Shown here: one piece after another, positions 24,101-31,974 of the stretch
Layout: each line of letters starts with the position of its first letter
Position numbering within the stretch: the first letter of the stretch is position 1
NCBI RefSeq assembly: GCF_035989305.1
Contig: NZ_CP108514.1
Coordinates: 1,661,001-1,725,000 of the forward strand
DNA from: Streptomyces sp. NBC_01233
GTDB taxonomy: Bacteria > Actinomycetota > Actinomycetes > Streptomycetales > Streptomycetaceae
Reading direction: 5' to 3'
DNA: 64,000 bases
Made by a program: the position numbers and the translations under genes
The notes under the pieces: generated by a model
Seen by the model: the letters and a program-made list of their open reading frames with translations, nothing else
Told to the model about the DNA's origin: nothing
The model's database searches: none

Positions 24101-25377
24101 GCCCGGCGGCACGGCGCGCGCCCGCCCGCGGCAGGCGCGCCTTCGCCGACACCTGGTGGGGCCGGGCCTGGGTCGCCGCCCTGGAGGACTCAACCCTGGA
24201 CGCGGGGCGCCTCTCGCGCGGCCGTACGTACGCCCGCCAGGGCAAGGTCGGCGAGGTCACCGTCTCCCCTGGTGTGGTGAAGGCGCCCGTGCAGGGCAGC
24301 GACTTCTACCCGTACCGCACCTCCGTACGCGTCCCCGCCCTGACCGACGCTCAGTGGGACACGCTGTTGAACACGATCGCCACCCGCGCCGGGCACACCG
24401 CCGCGCTGCTGGACGGGGAGATGCCCGAGGACCTCGTCGAGGACGCCCGCGCCGCCGGGGTACCGCTGCTTCCCCTTCCCACCGAACTCGACCCCGGGTG
24501 CTCCTGCCCCGACTGGGGCTACCCCTGCAAGCACGCCGCCGCCCTGTGCTACGCGATCGCCTCCGGCATCGATGCGGACCCCTTCGTCCTGTTCGCGCTG
24601 CGCGGGCGTACGAAGGAGAAGGTCTTCGCCGAGCTGCGCCGCCGCCGTATCCCCGCCCCCACCGCCGCACCCGCCGCCCCGGCCGGTGTCCCCGCGGCGG
24701 CGGCCTATGCCCGCTGGGCCGCCGAACACCCCGTGCTGCCCGAGCCGCCCGCCCCCGCCTCGTACCGGGCACCCGCCCTGGCCACGGACCCACCCCCGGA
24801 CTCCGGCCTGACCACCGACGGACTGCGGGGCCTCGCCGCGGACACCGCCGCCCGCGCCGCCCGCCTCATGGCCGGCGACACCTCTTCCGCGCACCTCACC
24901 CGGCGCGCCGACGCCCTGCGGCTGGCCGCTGACCATCGGAGCGTGGAGTGGTTCCACCGTCTCCAGGCCGGTACGGGACTGCGCCCGCTGGAGTTCGCCC
25001 GCCTGGTGCGCGCTTGGCGGCACGGCGGCGACACCGGTGTGACGACCGCCCTGGAGCCCCTGACGCCCGAGCCCGCGCTCATGGCTGCGGCCCGGAGCGC
25101 GCTCGACCGGGCCTTGGCCGAGATGGACGACACGGCCGCCCCGCCCCGCCTGCGGTCCTGGCGGAACCGCCTCACCCTCGACGATGCCGGGCTCCAGCTC
25201 CGCCTCGGCCCGGACGCCCACTGGTACCCGTACGCACGCGAGGACGGAGAGTGGTGGCCGTGCGCGCCCTGCGCCCCTGACCCGGTCGCCGCCCTCACCG
25301 CCGTATGGGACAGGCGCCAGTCACCCGGCCCACATCGAACCGGCCTCTCTGAAAGAGCTACACCCGATCCAGGTTGA
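24097..25377 (+). CDS. SWIM zinc-finger protein, partner of the SNF2 helicase
   Basis: 426 residues, starting in an ATGA overlap with the helicase gene. The SWIM finger CxC...CxH is at residues 135-146 (CSCPDWGYPCKH). The N-terminal segment RAFADTWWGRAWVAALE and the LSRGRTYARQGKVGEV stretch are the usual opening of the SWIM proteins that accompany SNF2 helicases. The C-terminal half is Pro/Ala-rich and helical. SWIM domains bind DNA or protein. The pair is assumed to act as a complex; its target is unknown. The last residues run to the edge of the helicase module and then a non-coding gap. Confidence 0.88.
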   Translation: MSPAARRAPARGRRAFADTWWGRAWVAALEDSTLDAGRLSRGRTYARQGKVGEVTVSPGVVKAPVQGSDFYPYRTSVRVPALTDAQWDTLLNTIATRAGHTAALLDGEMPEDLVEDARAAGVPLLPLPTELDPGCSCPDWGYPCKHAAALCYAIASGIDADPFVLFALRGRTKEKVFAELRRRRIPAPTAAPAAPAGVPAAAAYARWAAEHPVLPEPPAPASYRAPALATDPPPDSGLTTDGLRGLAADTAARAARLMAGDTSSAHLTRRADALRLAADHRSVEWFHRLQAGTGLRPLEFARLVRAWRHGGDTGVTTALEPLTPEPALMAAARSALDRALAEMDDTAAPPRLRSWRNRLTLDDAGLQLRLGPDAHWYPYAREDGEWWPCAPCAPDPVAALTAVWDRRQSPGPHRTGLSERATPDPG

Positions 25378-25687
25378 GGCTAGTGGTCGTTGCAACACCC
25401 AGCTCAAACGGCTCAACCCGACTACGGAAAAGGCTGATTGGGTGAAGATCCGGACGAGAGCCGGAGGCTTGCGCCGAAGATTCCGTGAAGATCGCCCGGG
25501 CAACCCTCTTGCGACACTTTGGCCACAACTGGCATGCTCATACCAGAGATAAGCCCTGTTCTCCACAGCAGAATGAGCCAACCTCGCCGGAGCGTCGAGC
25601 GGTTCATGGGTTGCAGACTTTGGGCGACTCATCATCGCAGCCTGTCGGCAGGACCAGCTGCCGCATACCGGAGAGGGTGGCTGGCAT
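25378..25687. other. Leader region of the terpenoid cluster
   Basis: 310 bases with no gene. It separates the SWIM gene from the class II cyclase gene, is less GC-rich than its surroundings (for example around 25420-25560), and must hold the cluster promoter if one exists. No clear -10/-35 pair or regulator site is evident. A GGAGAGGGTGG stretch at 25670-25681 is the ribosome site for the TTG start that follows. Confidence 0.5.
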
Positions 25688-27274
25688 TTGAGAACGCAGA
25701 GCCTCGGCGCCGTGCTCGCCGAGGCGCAGGAGGAGCTGCTGGCCGTACTGACCGTCGAAGGGCGGTGGCGTGGCGGTTGCCGCAGCCGGTTGCTGGAATC
25801 CGGCCTGGTCCTGCACCTGTTGCGCAGGCTCGGCGAGTCAGGGGCGGCCCTTCGTAAGCTCACCCGCTACTGCGAGGCCGAGCTGGCCGCATCCGCTCCG
25901 CCGGAACAGGGCAGGCTGGAGCGAGAGCTGTCCCGGCTGATCGCGGCGAGCGCACTGGGCCAGGATGTGCCTACCGGGCAGGCCGAGCGGGTGCTCGACC
26001 TCCTCGGCGGGCTCGACCACCACTCCCGCGGCCGCAAACAGGATTTCCTGCTGGCCCTGCTCCAGGAGCTGGCGCCGAGAGGTCCGTGGCCACAGGTGTG
26101 CCTGCCCGAACCCAGCCCCGGCGCGCACCGGTGGATCAAGCTGATCACGACGGCACTGCGGTTGCTGGCGCCCGACGGTGGTGACCGCGCCGCGATGGCG
26201 CGGGAGCTCACCGAAGCCCAAGGCCCGGACGGTGGCTGGGAGCGGCACCTGCCCGCCACGGTGACCGTCCTGCTGGCTCTGTCCGCATACGATGCGGACA
26301 GCCTCGCGGTGCGGCGCGGTGTGCGGTTTCTGCTCGCCCAGCAGCGCGCCGACGGTGGGTTCCCGTTCATAAGCGACGAGGACACCTGGGTTACCGGGCT
26401 GACGGCGCTCACCCTTGCCGAGAGCGGTATCCAGTCCGGCCGGTTGGAGCGCGCCGCGGAGTATCTGCTGTCCCAGCAGTTGGCCGACGGCGGCTGGGGC
26501 TACGCTCAGACGGTCAGCCAGGCCGACGCCGATGACACCTCGGTGATCACCCTGTTTCTGACCGGCTTCCCCGGTGCCGCAGGCGCAGCGGAGCGCGGGG
26601 CGCGGCACCTGCTGGAGCTGCAGAATGACGACGGCGGTTTCCCGACCTTCGCCCGAGGCGCGCCGTCGGAGGTCGAGATCACCGCGAAATGCATCCGTAC
26701 CCTGGCCGCCTTCCCCGGGGATGCGGCGGCGCTGGCGGTGGAGCGGGGCTGGCGGTGGCTGAGCACGCGGCAGCGGCCCGACGGTGGCTTTGACGGCGAG
26801 TGGAGCCGCAGCCCGGCGTTCCCGGTGCTCCACGTGGTGCGCGCGGTCACCGCGGCAGGGGAACGGCCCGGGCTGTCCGTCGCAGCGGTCCGCGAGGGCT
26901 GTGCCAACTTCCTGCGCCGGTCGGTCTCGGCGGATTCGGGCTGGCGGTACACACCGCAGGACACCGATGTGAGTCTGCTGACCACGGCGCACGCGGTGGC
27001 CGCACTGGGCGAGCTGCCCGTGCCCTACGCCGACCTGATCGCGTCGGCGTTGCCGTGGCTGGTCGAGCCGGGCGCGGCCAGCACCGATCCCGACTCACTG
27101 GGTCCACGGCCCTTCGTCTACGACGTCCCGATCCTCAGCCAGGTCTACCGCCTGGCAGCCCTGAGCGCCACCAACCGGGTGCGGCCCCCGCTCAAGGCCG
27201 TCCTCTTGCCTCTCGGACACCACTTGGAGCAGACATGGTTATCACCCGCGCTCCAGGTGCCCTTCCCGTCATAG
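25688..27274 (+). CDS. Class II terpene cyclase (squalene-hopene/CPP synthase-like)
   Basis: 528 residues from a TTG start placed behind GGAGAGGGTGG. The protonation motif DxDD is present as DADDTS at residues 280-285. Five QW-type repeats (Q-x-x-x-DGG-F/W) occur near residues 178, 219, 263, 312 and 362. The length and the single DxDD fit bacterial class II diterpene cyclases, which protonate GGPP to labdane-type (copalyl-like) diphosphates; squalene-hopene cyclases are about 100 residues longer. It has no class I DDxxD motif, so ionisation needs another enzyme, which is encoded two genes downstream. Its 3' end overlaps the P450 gene by 40 bases. Gene order resembles cyslabdan/raimonol-type clusters, but the product cannot be named. 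Confidence 0.85.
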   Translation: MRTQSLGAVLAEAQEELLAVLTVEGRWRGGCRSRLLESGLVLHLLRRLGESGAALRKLTRYCEAELAASAPPEQGRLERELSRLIAASALGQDVPTGQAERVLDLLGGLDHHSRGRKQDFLLALLQELAPRGPWPQVCLPEPSPGAHRWIKLITTALRLLAPDGGDRAAMARELTEAQGPDGGWERHLPATVTVLLALSAYDADSLAVRRGVRFLLAQQRADGGFPFISDEDTWVTGLTALTLAESGIQSGRLERAAEYLLSQQLADGGWGYAQTVSQADADDTSVITLFLTGFPGAAGAAERGARHLLELQNDDGGFPTFARGAPSEVEITAKCIRTLAAFPGDAAALAVERGWRWLSTRQRPDGGFDGEWSRSPAFPVLHVVRAVTAAGERPGLSVAAVREGCANFLRRSVSADSGWRYTPQDTDVSLLTTAHAVAALGELPVPYADLIASALPWLVEPGAASTDPDSLGPRPFVYDVPILSQVYRLAALSATNRVRPPLKAVLLPLGHHLEQTWLSPALQVPFPS

Positions 27275-28566
27275 GGCACCTTCGTCAGATGATGCGCTCC
27301 CCCGACCGGTTCCTGGCCTCCCTACCCGAGCACGGGGACCTGGTGCAGATCATGCTGGGCACCCGGCCGACCTACGCGGTGTGCCACCCGGACCTGGCCG
27401 AGAAGGTACTGCTCAACGCCGACCACGCCTTCGACAAGGGCGGGCCGTTGTTCGACAGCCTCGGCGAGTTCCTCGGCGACGGCCTGGTCACCTGCCCCAA
27501 CGCCAAGCACACCCGGCAGCGGCGGCTGGTGCAGCCCGCCTTCCACCGCTCCCGTATGGCCGCCTACAGCGAGCTGGCCGCCGCCCAGGCGGCCACCATG
27601 GCCGACAGCTGGCGAGGCGGACAGGTCATCGACACCCTGCATGACATGCAGCAGCTGTCCATGCAGATCCTGGTGAACACGATGTTCGCCGGCTGGGCCG
27701 CTGAAGGGCCCGCCTCCGAGGAACGGGTGCTGGCCGCAGTGGAGACGCTGGTGCAAAGCGCGTTTCTGCGGACAGTGGCGCCCGCGCTCAGCCGGCTGCC
27801 GATCCCGGTGAACCGGCGCTTCGACCAGGCCAAGAGAGAGCTGCACGCCCGGATCGACTCCACCGTCCGCGCCTACCGCGCCGGCGAGACCGACCACGGC
27901 GACCTGCTGTCCATCCTGGTAAGCCGGGACGACAAGGGTGACGGCCTGTCCGACGAGGAGATCAGGGACCAGGCGATCACCTTCTTCATCGCCGGGATCG
28001 GTACCACGGCAGCGACCCTGTGCTGGACGCTGTACTTCCTGTCCCGGGACGCCGAGCTGGACGCCGAGGTCGCGGCCGAGGTCCGGAAGATCCGCCCGGA
28101 GGGGCCGATCGGCTACGAGGACGTGCCGGAGTTCGCGCTGCTGCGCCGGACCATCACCGAGAGCCTGCGCATCCGGCCCGCCTCCTGGATGTACACCCGG
28201 GTCGCGGTCGCCGACACGGAGCTGGCGGGCCATCATCTGCCCACCGGAGCGGCGATGCTGATCAGCCCGTACCTGCTGCAGAACCGGTCGGACCTGGTCC
28301 ACGACCCCGACCGGTTCGACGTGGGGCGGTGGGCCGACGAGGACGACTCCCGGTTCCGCGGCATCGCGATGTTTCCCTTCGGCGCGGGCGCCCGGAAGTG
28401 CATTGGCGACGAGTTCGCGGTGAACAACCTCGTCCTGACCCTGGCCACGATGCTGCGGCGGTGGCGGCTGGAGCCGCTCACCATGGCCCCGGTCGGGGCG
28501 AGAGCGAGCGGAATGCTCGAACCGCGCAATCTGCGCCTGCGCCTGCGCGAACGGGGGCAGGCATGA
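27235..28566 (+). CDS. Cytochrome P450 of the terpenoid cluster (first)
   Basis: 443 residues from the ATG, with a GGAG ribosome site inside the upstream gene. P450 features: I-helix AGIGTTA, K-helix ExxR as TESLR, and the heme-Cys loop FPFGAGARKCIGDEFA near residue 390. The sequence style (RAPGALPVIGHLRQMMRSP at the N-terminus, PERF-like HDPDRFDVGRW) resembles the CYP125/CYP1xx-type P450s that oxidise terpenes. It would hydroxylate the cyclised diterpene. It needs ferredoxin and a reductase, not encoded nearby. It overlaps both neighbours, so it is co-translated with the class II and class I enzymes. Confidence 0.92.
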   Translation: MVITRAPGALPVIGHLRQMMRSPDRFLASLPEHGDLVQIMLGTRPTYAVCHPDLAEKVLLNADHAFDKGGPLFDSLGEFLGDGLVTCPNAKHTRQRRLVQPAFHRSRMAAYSELAAAQAATMADSWRGGQVIDTLHDMQQLSMQILVNTMFAGWAAEGPASEERVLAAVETLVQSAFLRTVAPALSRLPIPVNRRFDQAKRELHARIDSTVRAYRAGETDHGDLLSILVSRDDKGDGLSDEEIRDQAITFFIAGIGTTAATLCWTLYFLSRDAELDAEVAAEVRKIRPEGPIGYEDVPEFALLRRTITESLRIRPASWMYTRVAVADTELAGHHLPTGAAMLISPYLLQNRSDLVHDPDRFDVGRWADEDDSRFRGIAMFPFGAGARKCIGDEFAVNNLVLTLATMLRRWRLEPLTMAPVGARASGMLEPRNLRLRLRERGQA

Positions 28567-29546
28567 ACCCGGTGGTGAGTCCCGCCGGGGCGCAGGTGGC
28601 CAGCGTGCTGCCCGTGCGGTTCCACCCCGCCACCGACCAGCTGATCGCCGAGTCCGACGCGTGGGTACGGGAATTGGTGCGCCCATGCTTCCGCGACACG
28701 GCCGGGATGGAGCGGTATCTCGACGGGGAGATCGCCGCCGTGTGCTGCGCGATGCTGCCCGGAATGCCGTACGCGGTCGCGCGGCCCATGTGCGACCTGT
28801 TCCAGTACATCGTGGTCATCGACGACGCGCTGGGCGACGCCGGCTGGGTCGGCGGCAGTGTGCACGCCTCTCGGCTGGTGGTCGAGCAGGTGATGGCCGC
28901 GGTCTCCGGCTGGGGCCGGGTCGAGGACACCACCCGCGCCGCGCGCGATGCGGTGGACCGGTTGCGGCCGCACCTCGACGAACCGCGGTGGCGCCGGTTC
29001 CTCGTGGACTTCGAGGACATGCTCGACGGTTACCTGATCGAGGTCAGCACCAGAGGCGAGGACGGCCTGAGCGACCTGGACGCCTACGCCAGGCGGCGCC
29101 GGGTGACCGTGGCCATGAAGTGGTACCTCACCGTGGCCGAGCTGGGCCACGGCGAGCCGATGTCCGAACGGGTGGCCACCGACGAGCGCGTGCTCGCGCT
29201 GCGGGAGGTGGTGCTCGACCACCTGTGGCTGACCAACGACATGTACTCCTGCGCGAAGGAGCGGCGCGGCGGCGAGTACATCAGCCTGATCCCGTTGCTG
29301 GAACGGCTGGAGGGCACGTCGCCGGAGGAGTGCGTGGCGTGGATCGCGCAGCGGGTCGTCGCACAGGAACGCGAGTTCCTGGACCGGGTTGCCGCGCTAC
29401 GGGCGGGGGAGCTCGCGGGCGAGCCCGGACTGGAGGAGTACTTCGACAACCTCACCCACATCATGTCCGGGCCCCTGCACTGGAGCCCCGGCACCCGGCG
29501 CTACCAGGTCTCCGGAAGGGAAGGAGAGCGCCGTGGCGCAGTCTGA
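28563..29546 (+). CDS. Class I terpene synthase
   Basis: 327 residues from the ATG in an ATGA overlap with the P450 gene. The metal-binding motifs are intact: DDALGD at 87-92 (Asp-rich motif) and NDMYSCAKE at 225-233 (NSE triad N225, S229, E233). The C-terminal RY pair lies at 313-314. These residues bind three Mg ions and diphosphate, so the enzyme ionises a prenyl diphosphate. Paired with a class II cyclase, the likely substrate is a bicyclic (labdane-type) diphosphate, though direct action on a linear substrate cannot be excluded. It is soluble and cytoplasmic. Confidence 0.92.
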   Translation: MNPVVSPAGAQVASVLPVRFHPATDQLIAESDAWVRELVRPCFRDTAGMERYLDGEIAAVCCAMLPGMPYAVARPMCDLFQYIVVIDDALGDAGWVGGSVHASRLVVEQVMAAVSGWGRVEDTTRAARDAVDRLRPHLDEPRWRRFLVDFEDMLDGYLIEVSTRGEDGLSDLDAYARRRRVTVAMKWYLTVAELGHGEPMSERVATDERVLALREVVLDHLWLTNDMYSCAKERRGGEYISLIPLLERLEGTSPEECVAWIAQRVVAQEREFLDRVAALRAGELAGEPGLEEYFDNLTHIMSGPLHWSPGTRRYQVSGREGERRGAV

Positions 29547-30669
29547 GCCGGACTGGCCGTTCTCGGCCACGCTTTCCGGCGGGCCGGCGACCTCCGTGCG
29601 GCTGGCCGGCGGCGAGACGGTATGGCTGGTCACCCGGTACGAGGAGGTGCGCACGGTACTCGGCGACCGCCGCTTCAGCGCGAGCGGCGACCCGTTGCAC
29701 CGGGCCAGCCCTGGCGCGGACGCGCCCTGCATCGGCCGGTTGCCGCACACCGATCCGCCCGAGCACGCCCGCTACCGGCGGCCGATGGGCCGCGCGTTCA
29801 CCTCACGGCGGATCACCGCGTGGGAGCCGAGGATCGCCGAGGTGGTCGAGCGGCACCTGACCGCGATGGCGGAGCAGGAGCGGCCGGTGGACCTGGTGGA
29901 GGCGCTGGCGGTGCCCGTGCCGCTGACCGTGATCGGCGAGCTGATGGACCTGCCGAAGGCCGACTGGCCCGCGCTGCGGCAGGCCGCAAGCGATCTGCTG
30001 TCGGTGGAGCTCACCCGCGAGGAGGCGGCGCGGACGAGCGGCTGGCTGCTGGACTACCTGCGGGAACTGGTCGCGCGAAGGCGGTCGGCGCCGGGGGAGG
30101 ATCTGCTCAGTGAGCTGCTCGGGCACGGTGAGCTGACCGACGTGGAGGTGACCGACCTCGGCGCGACCGTGCTGATGGGCGGTTTCGACTCTCTGGCGGC
30201 GAGCATCAGCACCGCTGTTGCCCTGTTGTTGTGCCACCCCGAGCAGCCCCGGGCCCTGGCCGGACCGGCCGAACGCCTCGACCGCCTGGTGGAGGAGGTA
30301 TTGCGGCACAGCACGATCGTGCAGCACGGCGTGGACCGCACGGCGCTGGTCGCCGTGCGGCTCGGCGAGGTGGACATCGCCGCCGGTGACCGGGTCGTGG
30401 CCCACCTGCCGTCGGCCAACCGCGACGAGCGGCTGTGGCCGAGGACCGGGGAGTTCGACACCACCAGGCCCGTCACGCCGCACCTGGCCTTCGGACACGG
30501 GCCGCACCAGTGCGTCGGGCAGCAGCTGGCCCGGCTGGAATTGCGGCTGGTTCTGGCACGACTGTTCCACCGGTTCCCCGGGCTGCGACTGGCTGTGCCC
30601 GCAAGCGAGCTGACCCTGCGCCGGGACCGGACCTTCGCGGGCTTCCAGGAACTGCTGGTGACCTGGTAG
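29533..30669 (+). CDS. Cytochrome P450 of the terpenoid cluster (second)
   Basis: 378 residues from a GTG with an ideal AAGGAG site; it overlaps the terpene synthase by 14 bases. It is a shorter bacterial-type P450: TDPPEHARYRRPMGRAF near residue 77, ExxR in EEVLRHS, and heme loop FGHGPHQCVGQQLARLE. The I-helix reads MGGFDSLAAS, so the usual acid-Thr pair that activates oxygen is Asp-Ser here. It is probably the last oxidation step of the pathway. No transporter or regulator follows. Confidence 0.92.
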   Translation: MAQSEPDWPFSATLSGGPATSVRLAGGETVWLVTRYEEVRTVLGDRRFSASGDPLHRASPGADAPCIGRLPHTDPPEHARYRRPMGRAFTSRRITAWEPRIAEVVERHLTAMAEQERPVDLVEALAVPVPLTVIGELMDLPKADWPALRQAASDLLSVELTREEAARTSGWLLDYLRELVARRRSAPGEDLLSELLGHGELTDVEVTDLGATVLMGGFDSLAASISTAVALLLCHPEQPRALAGPAERLDRLVEEVLRHSTIVQHGVDRTALVAVRLGEVDIAAGDRVVAHLPSANRDERLWPRTGEFDTTRPVTPHLAFGHGPHQCVGQQLARLELRLVLARLFHRFPGLRLAVPASELTLRRDRTFAGFQELLVTW

Positions 30670-30856
30670 CCGTCAGTCCCGGGAGCTAGTGGCCTCTGCG
30701 TCACGGTTCTCGCACGTCGCCGAACGTGACCCCGGCGCTCGCCCGCCGGACGTGACCCCCGGTCATGTGCGGCTAGAGACAGCGTTCTTACCGGCACCCC
30801 TTTACCCTGTCCAGTCACGCACCGTTCCTCCGCCTCGCACAGGAGAGCTGACGCAC
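30670..30856. other. Intergenic region after the terpenoid cluster
   Basis: Carries two copies of a CGTGACCCC-type motif around 30724 and 30752 and no gene. An AGGAG site at 30841 serves the truncated frame that follows. Confidence 0.4.
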
Positions 30857-30970
30857 ATGGACATGCGTCTGACATCGCCGGGTCTGGCACCGGAATCGGA
30901 ACTATGGCTGACCTCGGCCCAGCTGGTGGACGACCGCAGGGTGGACGTACTGATTGAAGTTTCCCCATGA
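30857..30970 (+). pseudogene. 5' fragment of a gene interrupted by an IS3 remnant
   Basis: Starts at an ATG behind AGGAGAG and reads MDMRLTSPGLAPESELWLTS for about 30 residues before running into the IS3 terminal sequence at about 30951 and a stop. A strong ribosome site and sensible codons indicate a former gene, now cut. I do not recognise it. Confidence 0.45.
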
Positions 30971-31320
30971 TCTTGGACACGTTGTCGTTACGCCGCGAGG
31001 GCCTGATCTTGCCAGTAGCGCAGGCGCGTCTCGTGGGGTGTGAGGTAGCCCCAGTGGATGTGCTTGCGTAGGCGGCGTCTGTTGTAGAAGGTCTCGATGA
31101 AGTCGAAGATGTCGGCGCGGGCGGTGGCCCGGTCGGGCCAGAAGCGGGTGCCGATCTCCTCTTTAAGTACGGCCCAGAAGCTCTCCGCGGCGGCGTTGTC
31201 GAAGCAGCTCCCGGTCCGCCCCATGCTTTGCTGGTGTCCCAACTCGCCGACTCTGGTGTGTAGTTGGCCGGAGGTGTATTCCGATCCGCGGTCACTGTGG
31301 ATCACGCAGCCGGGCTGCAC
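30951..31320 (-). mobile_element. IS3-family element, 3' remnant
   Basis: Contains the last 110 residues of an OrfB transposase: VIHSDRGSEYTSGQL with the second catalytic Asp, AAAESFWAVLKEEI with the Glu, and the C-terminal NRRRLRKHIHWGYLTPHE segment of the rve_3 type. The coding part runs from 30988 to 31320. The terminal sequence GAAGTTTCCCCATGATCTTG at its low-coordinate edge looks like the end of an IS3-type inverted repeat. OrfA, most of OrfB and the other end are missing, so it cannot transpose. Confidence 0.85.
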
Positions 31321-31851
31321 CGAGCCCTGCCCACACCCACCCTGACCTGCTGCTATTTACGCGTCAGGAGCTCTTCGCGACCTGTTCAAGGATCGCCACG
31401 CACTCCACGTGGTGGGTCATCCGAACCAAGTTGGCGAAGCTCGAGGGGAAAGCCAAGTCCGTCCCCATTAACCTAACAAGGCCGTACAGATACGAGCTAT
31501 GGCATGCTTCTCGCCATGCCGTACGCCTTGGCCGATTATGTCGCCCGCTGGGAGCCGGTCAACACGCAACACCGTCCCAGGCAACATCTGCGGCAAGAGG
31601 ATCCGCAGCCAAGAGCCGGGGACGGACGGGTCACGTAAGGCCAGGCCGTGTCCGCCAAACAGGGTCCACCTCGACCCTCCCCAGCCGCCCCGCTGGGGAG
31701 CGGCTGGGGAGTTTCACCGCCGCTCGGGGAGTTTCTGGGGAGTTTGAGCCGCGTAAGCAGGAAAGCCCGTGATGGATCCGAAAGAAGCATCCCTGCAGGT
31801 CAGCACCACGCTGCGGCAGATATTCGCAGGTCAAGGAGCTGACCACGGGGC
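31321..31851. other. Right end of the element: remnants and repeats, no intact gene
   Basis: On the minus strand at about 31364-31425 the frame reads RMTHHVECVAILEQVAKSS and a stop, which looks like the C-terminus of a TrmA/RlmD-type RNA methyltransferase, now headless. The rest shows no convincing coding. Between 31680 and 31745 there are CTGGGGAG repeats (listed separately). The stretch ends at the truncated HipA start. Confidence 0.4.
31693..31742. repeat. CTGGGGAG direct repeats near the right end
   Basis: CTGGGGAG at 31693-31700, 31704-31711 and 31735-31742, with a degenerate TCGGGGAG at 31724-31731; three of the four continue as TTT. They mirror the two copies near the left end (16981-16999). 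Clustered short repeats just inside an att site are what arm-type integrase sites look like. Confidence 0.5.
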
Positions 31852-31956
31852 CTACATGACGTAGGTACCGAGGTCGTCGGCTTCGACGATCCCCGGGAGC
31901 GAGCCGCCCTCACGCAGGGGCGTGACGTAACGGGTCGCGATCACTTCGGACAGCAT
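31852..31956 (-). pseudogene. Truncated 5' end of the HipA-like gene
   Basis: A 34-residue frame beginning MLSEVIATRYVTPLREGGSL and ending in YVM followed by a stop. It matches the start of the intact HipA-like gene except at two residues (S for T at 3, P for A at 13), and the match ends exactly where element DNA begins. It is the other half of the integration target: the original start region, separated from its gene body by the element, or the copy carried by the element. Confidence 0.85.
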
Positions 31957-31971
31957 CCGCCCAGGTTACGG
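31855..31971. repeat. Right copy of the element-flanking repeat (attR candidate)
   Basis: Gap-free partner of 16795-16911 at a distance of exactly 15,060 bases. The 27-base identical block is at 31921-31947. This copy is more GC-rich at third codon positions (CTGTCC versus CTCACA after the start codon), which favours it as the native chromosomal start region. Confidence 0.8.
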
Positions 31972-31974
31972 GGA

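Larger units (their letters stand above)
16888..31947. mobile_element. Integrated 15,060-bp element carrying a terpenoid cluster
   Basis: Bounded by a gap-free imperfect direct repeat of the 5' end of the HipA-like gene. Inside the left edge is the C-terminal part of a tyrosine integrase, and CTGGGGAG repeats lie near both ends. The interior is accessory: alpha-oxoamine synthase, broken genes, a PD-(D/E)XK protein, SNF2 helicase plus SWIM protein, and terpene genes. The boundary is placed at the 27-base identical block; the true crossover may lie elsewhere within the 117-bp repeat. The integrase and several genes are truncated, so the element is probably no longer mobile. Confidence 0.75.

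Noticed and set aside
19127..25377. A complete DISARM or BREX system
   Set aside because: Only a methyltransferase tail, a PD-(D/E)XK protein and a SNF2/SWIM pair are present; no DUF1998 helicase, PLD, PglZ, BrxC or BrxL-like gene is found.
31504..31640. Short plus-strand frame after the IS3 remnant (begins near MPYALADYVARWEPVNTQ)
   Set aside because: No ribosome site, no family resemblance and located among remnants; not enough to call a gene.
16888..31947. tRNA gene as the element's attachment site
   Set aside because: No cloverleaf or tRNA-like sequence lies at either end; the flanking repeat is coding sequence of the HipA-like gene.
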